Origin: Candidatus Opitulatrix cubana | GTDB taxonomy: Bacteria > Actinomycetota > Actinomycetes > Actinomycetales > Bifidobacteriaceae | Assembly: GCA_031283665.1 (NCBI GenBank) | Contig: JAITBJ010000023.1 | Span: 1 to 5,961 of the forward strand | Length of the DNA: 5,961 bases | Direction: 5' to 3' | Part shown: piece by piece, positions 5,649 to 5,961 of the stretch | Layout: the number at the start of each line of letters is the position of its first letter | How positions within the stretch are numbered: position 1 is the stretch's first letter | The notes under the pieces: model-generated | The model's database searches: none | The model's input: only the letters and a program-made list of their open reading frames with translations | Told to the model about the DNA's origin: nothing | Translations under genes and position numbers: made by a program

Positions 5649-5834
5649 ATGTTTCACCTTTATAATCTGCTACATGCTGTAGATATTCCAAATCCTGCTC
5701 CTCAAGCTCCACCGGGACTTGTAGATGCACTCATGAAGATATTTACGCCACTTGTACCTATAGTTATACTAGTAATATTTATAGGATTAGTTATGGGATT
5801 AATTAAATTTGTATTATTAAGAATTTTTAAGTAA
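5649..5834 (+). CDS. Small single-pass membrane protein of unknown function (61 aa)
   Basis: I do not recognise a named family. The protein opens with a mildly hydrophobic stretch (1-11), then a Pro/Ala-rich segment DIPNPAPQAPPG (12-23), a short amphipathic stretch (24-32), one long hydrophobic helix (about 33-58) and a basic tail (Lys53, Arg58, Lys61). The near-perfect ribosome binding site strongly supports translation. The 'AVDIPNPAPxAPPG' segment before a hydrophobic helix recalls small membrane proteins encoded near conjugation genes of actinobacterial integrative elements, and the small size and basic tail also recall filamentous phage coat proteins; both are impressions from memory, not demonstrated. 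Conjugative pilins of the VirB2 type have two membrane helices, and only one is clear here. The gene ends 18 nt from the 3' end of the convergent tRNA-Gly gene, and no conjugation or phage genes are visible in the window. Confidence 0.72.
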   Translation: MFHLYNLLHAVDIPNPAPQAPPGLVDALMKIFTPLVPIVILVIFIGLVMGLIKFVLLRIFK

Positions 5835-5852
5835 TTTTTCAAACTACCTTTG

Positions 5853-5923
5853 AGCGAATGACGGGAATCGAACCCGCATAGTCAGCTTGGAAGGCTGATA
5901 TTCTACCATTGAACTACATTCGC
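5853..5923 (-). tRNA. tRNA-Gly (anticodon UCC)
   Basis: A complete cloverleaf can be folded on the - strand: acceptor arms GCGAATG and CATTCGC pair over 7 bp; the D arm is GTTC/GAAT with loop AATGGTA; the anticodon stem TCAGC/GCTGA holds the loop CTTCCAA with anticodon TCC (reads GGA and probably GGG); the variable loop is four bases (CTAT); and the T arm GCGGG/CCCGT surrounds the loop TTCGATT. The discriminator base is U (complement of 5853), as usual for bacterial tRNA-Gly. CCA is not encoded, so it must be added by nucleotidyltransferase, as is common in actinobacteria. Confidence 0.97.
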
Positions 5924-5935
5924 AGTATATAATAT

Positions 5936-5944
5936 AGTATAACA
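5936..5944 (-). promoter_or_regulatory. Extended -10 promoter of tRNA-Gly
   Basis: On the - strand TGT-TATACT (5944-5936) is an extended -10 element, placing transcription start near 5929, some 6 nt before the mature tRNA 5' end. TTGAAA (5961-5956) would be only 14 bp from the -10, too close for a standard -35. The element repeats the TGT-TAT style of the 4793-4814 promoters. Confidence 0.5.
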
Positions 5945-5961
5945 CGAAAATATATTTTCAA

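Noticed and set aside
5835..5852. Terminator between the 61-residue gene and tRNA-Gly (CAAA/TTTG pairing)
   Set aside because: Only a 4-bp stem with no following T run on the tRNA strand.
5853..5880. Attachment site at the 3' end of tRNA-Gly
   Set aside because: No second copy of the tRNA 3' sequence and no integrase gene is visible in the window, so an attachment site cannot be supported.

Overview
The window looks like a chromosomal segment of an AT-rich (about 35% G+C by eye) Gram-positive bacterium. The protein-level signatures point to Actinobacteriota: the phosphoglycerate mutase carries the actinobacterial wording around its catalytic residues (LWIETKRSWRLNERHYGALQ, LNIPTGIPLYYELD, RYLDPEA), and MiaA has the GATATGKT P-loop and the EANVSVYQ/EFPGTDP segments common in that phylum. 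Such a low G+C is unusual there and would fit a host-restricted or reduced-genome lineage. That is inference; no species can be named from the sequence alone. TAA, TGA and TAG are all used as stops, so the standard bacterial code applies.

Left part (1-3618, + strand): four tightly packed genes that look like one operon. They are the C-terminal PASTA repeats of a membrane protein cut by the window edge (most likely a PknB-type Ser/Thr kinase), a MalY/PatB-type PLP enzyme, gpmA (glycolysis) and miaA (tRNA A37 prenylation). Gaps are 7 and 4 nt, and miaA appears to overlap gpmA.

Middle (3589-4730, - strand): crcB, a fluoride channel whose 3' end overlaps miaA tail to tail by 30 bp, and upstream of it a decayed AlkD-type DNA alkylation repair gene. 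The repair gene has lost its start codon (ATC in the ATG position) and carries two compensating single-base frameshifts, yet every active-site residue of the family can still be read.

Right part (4731-5961): a 205-bp control region (4731-4935) holding a perfect palindrome with an extended -10 promoter on each strand, an 8-G tract at the predicted + strand transcription start, and a possible 11-codon leader peptide. It is followed by a membrane-anchored DUF4352 protein, a 26-bp inverted repeat, a 61-residue single-pass membrane protein with a very strong ribosome binding site, and a tRNA-Gly(UCC) gene on the - strand with its own promoter. No convincing intrinsic terminator was found. No CRISPR array, insertion sequence or transposase is present. 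No complete new system is evident; the most unusual material is the decayed repair gene and the palindromic control region beside it.
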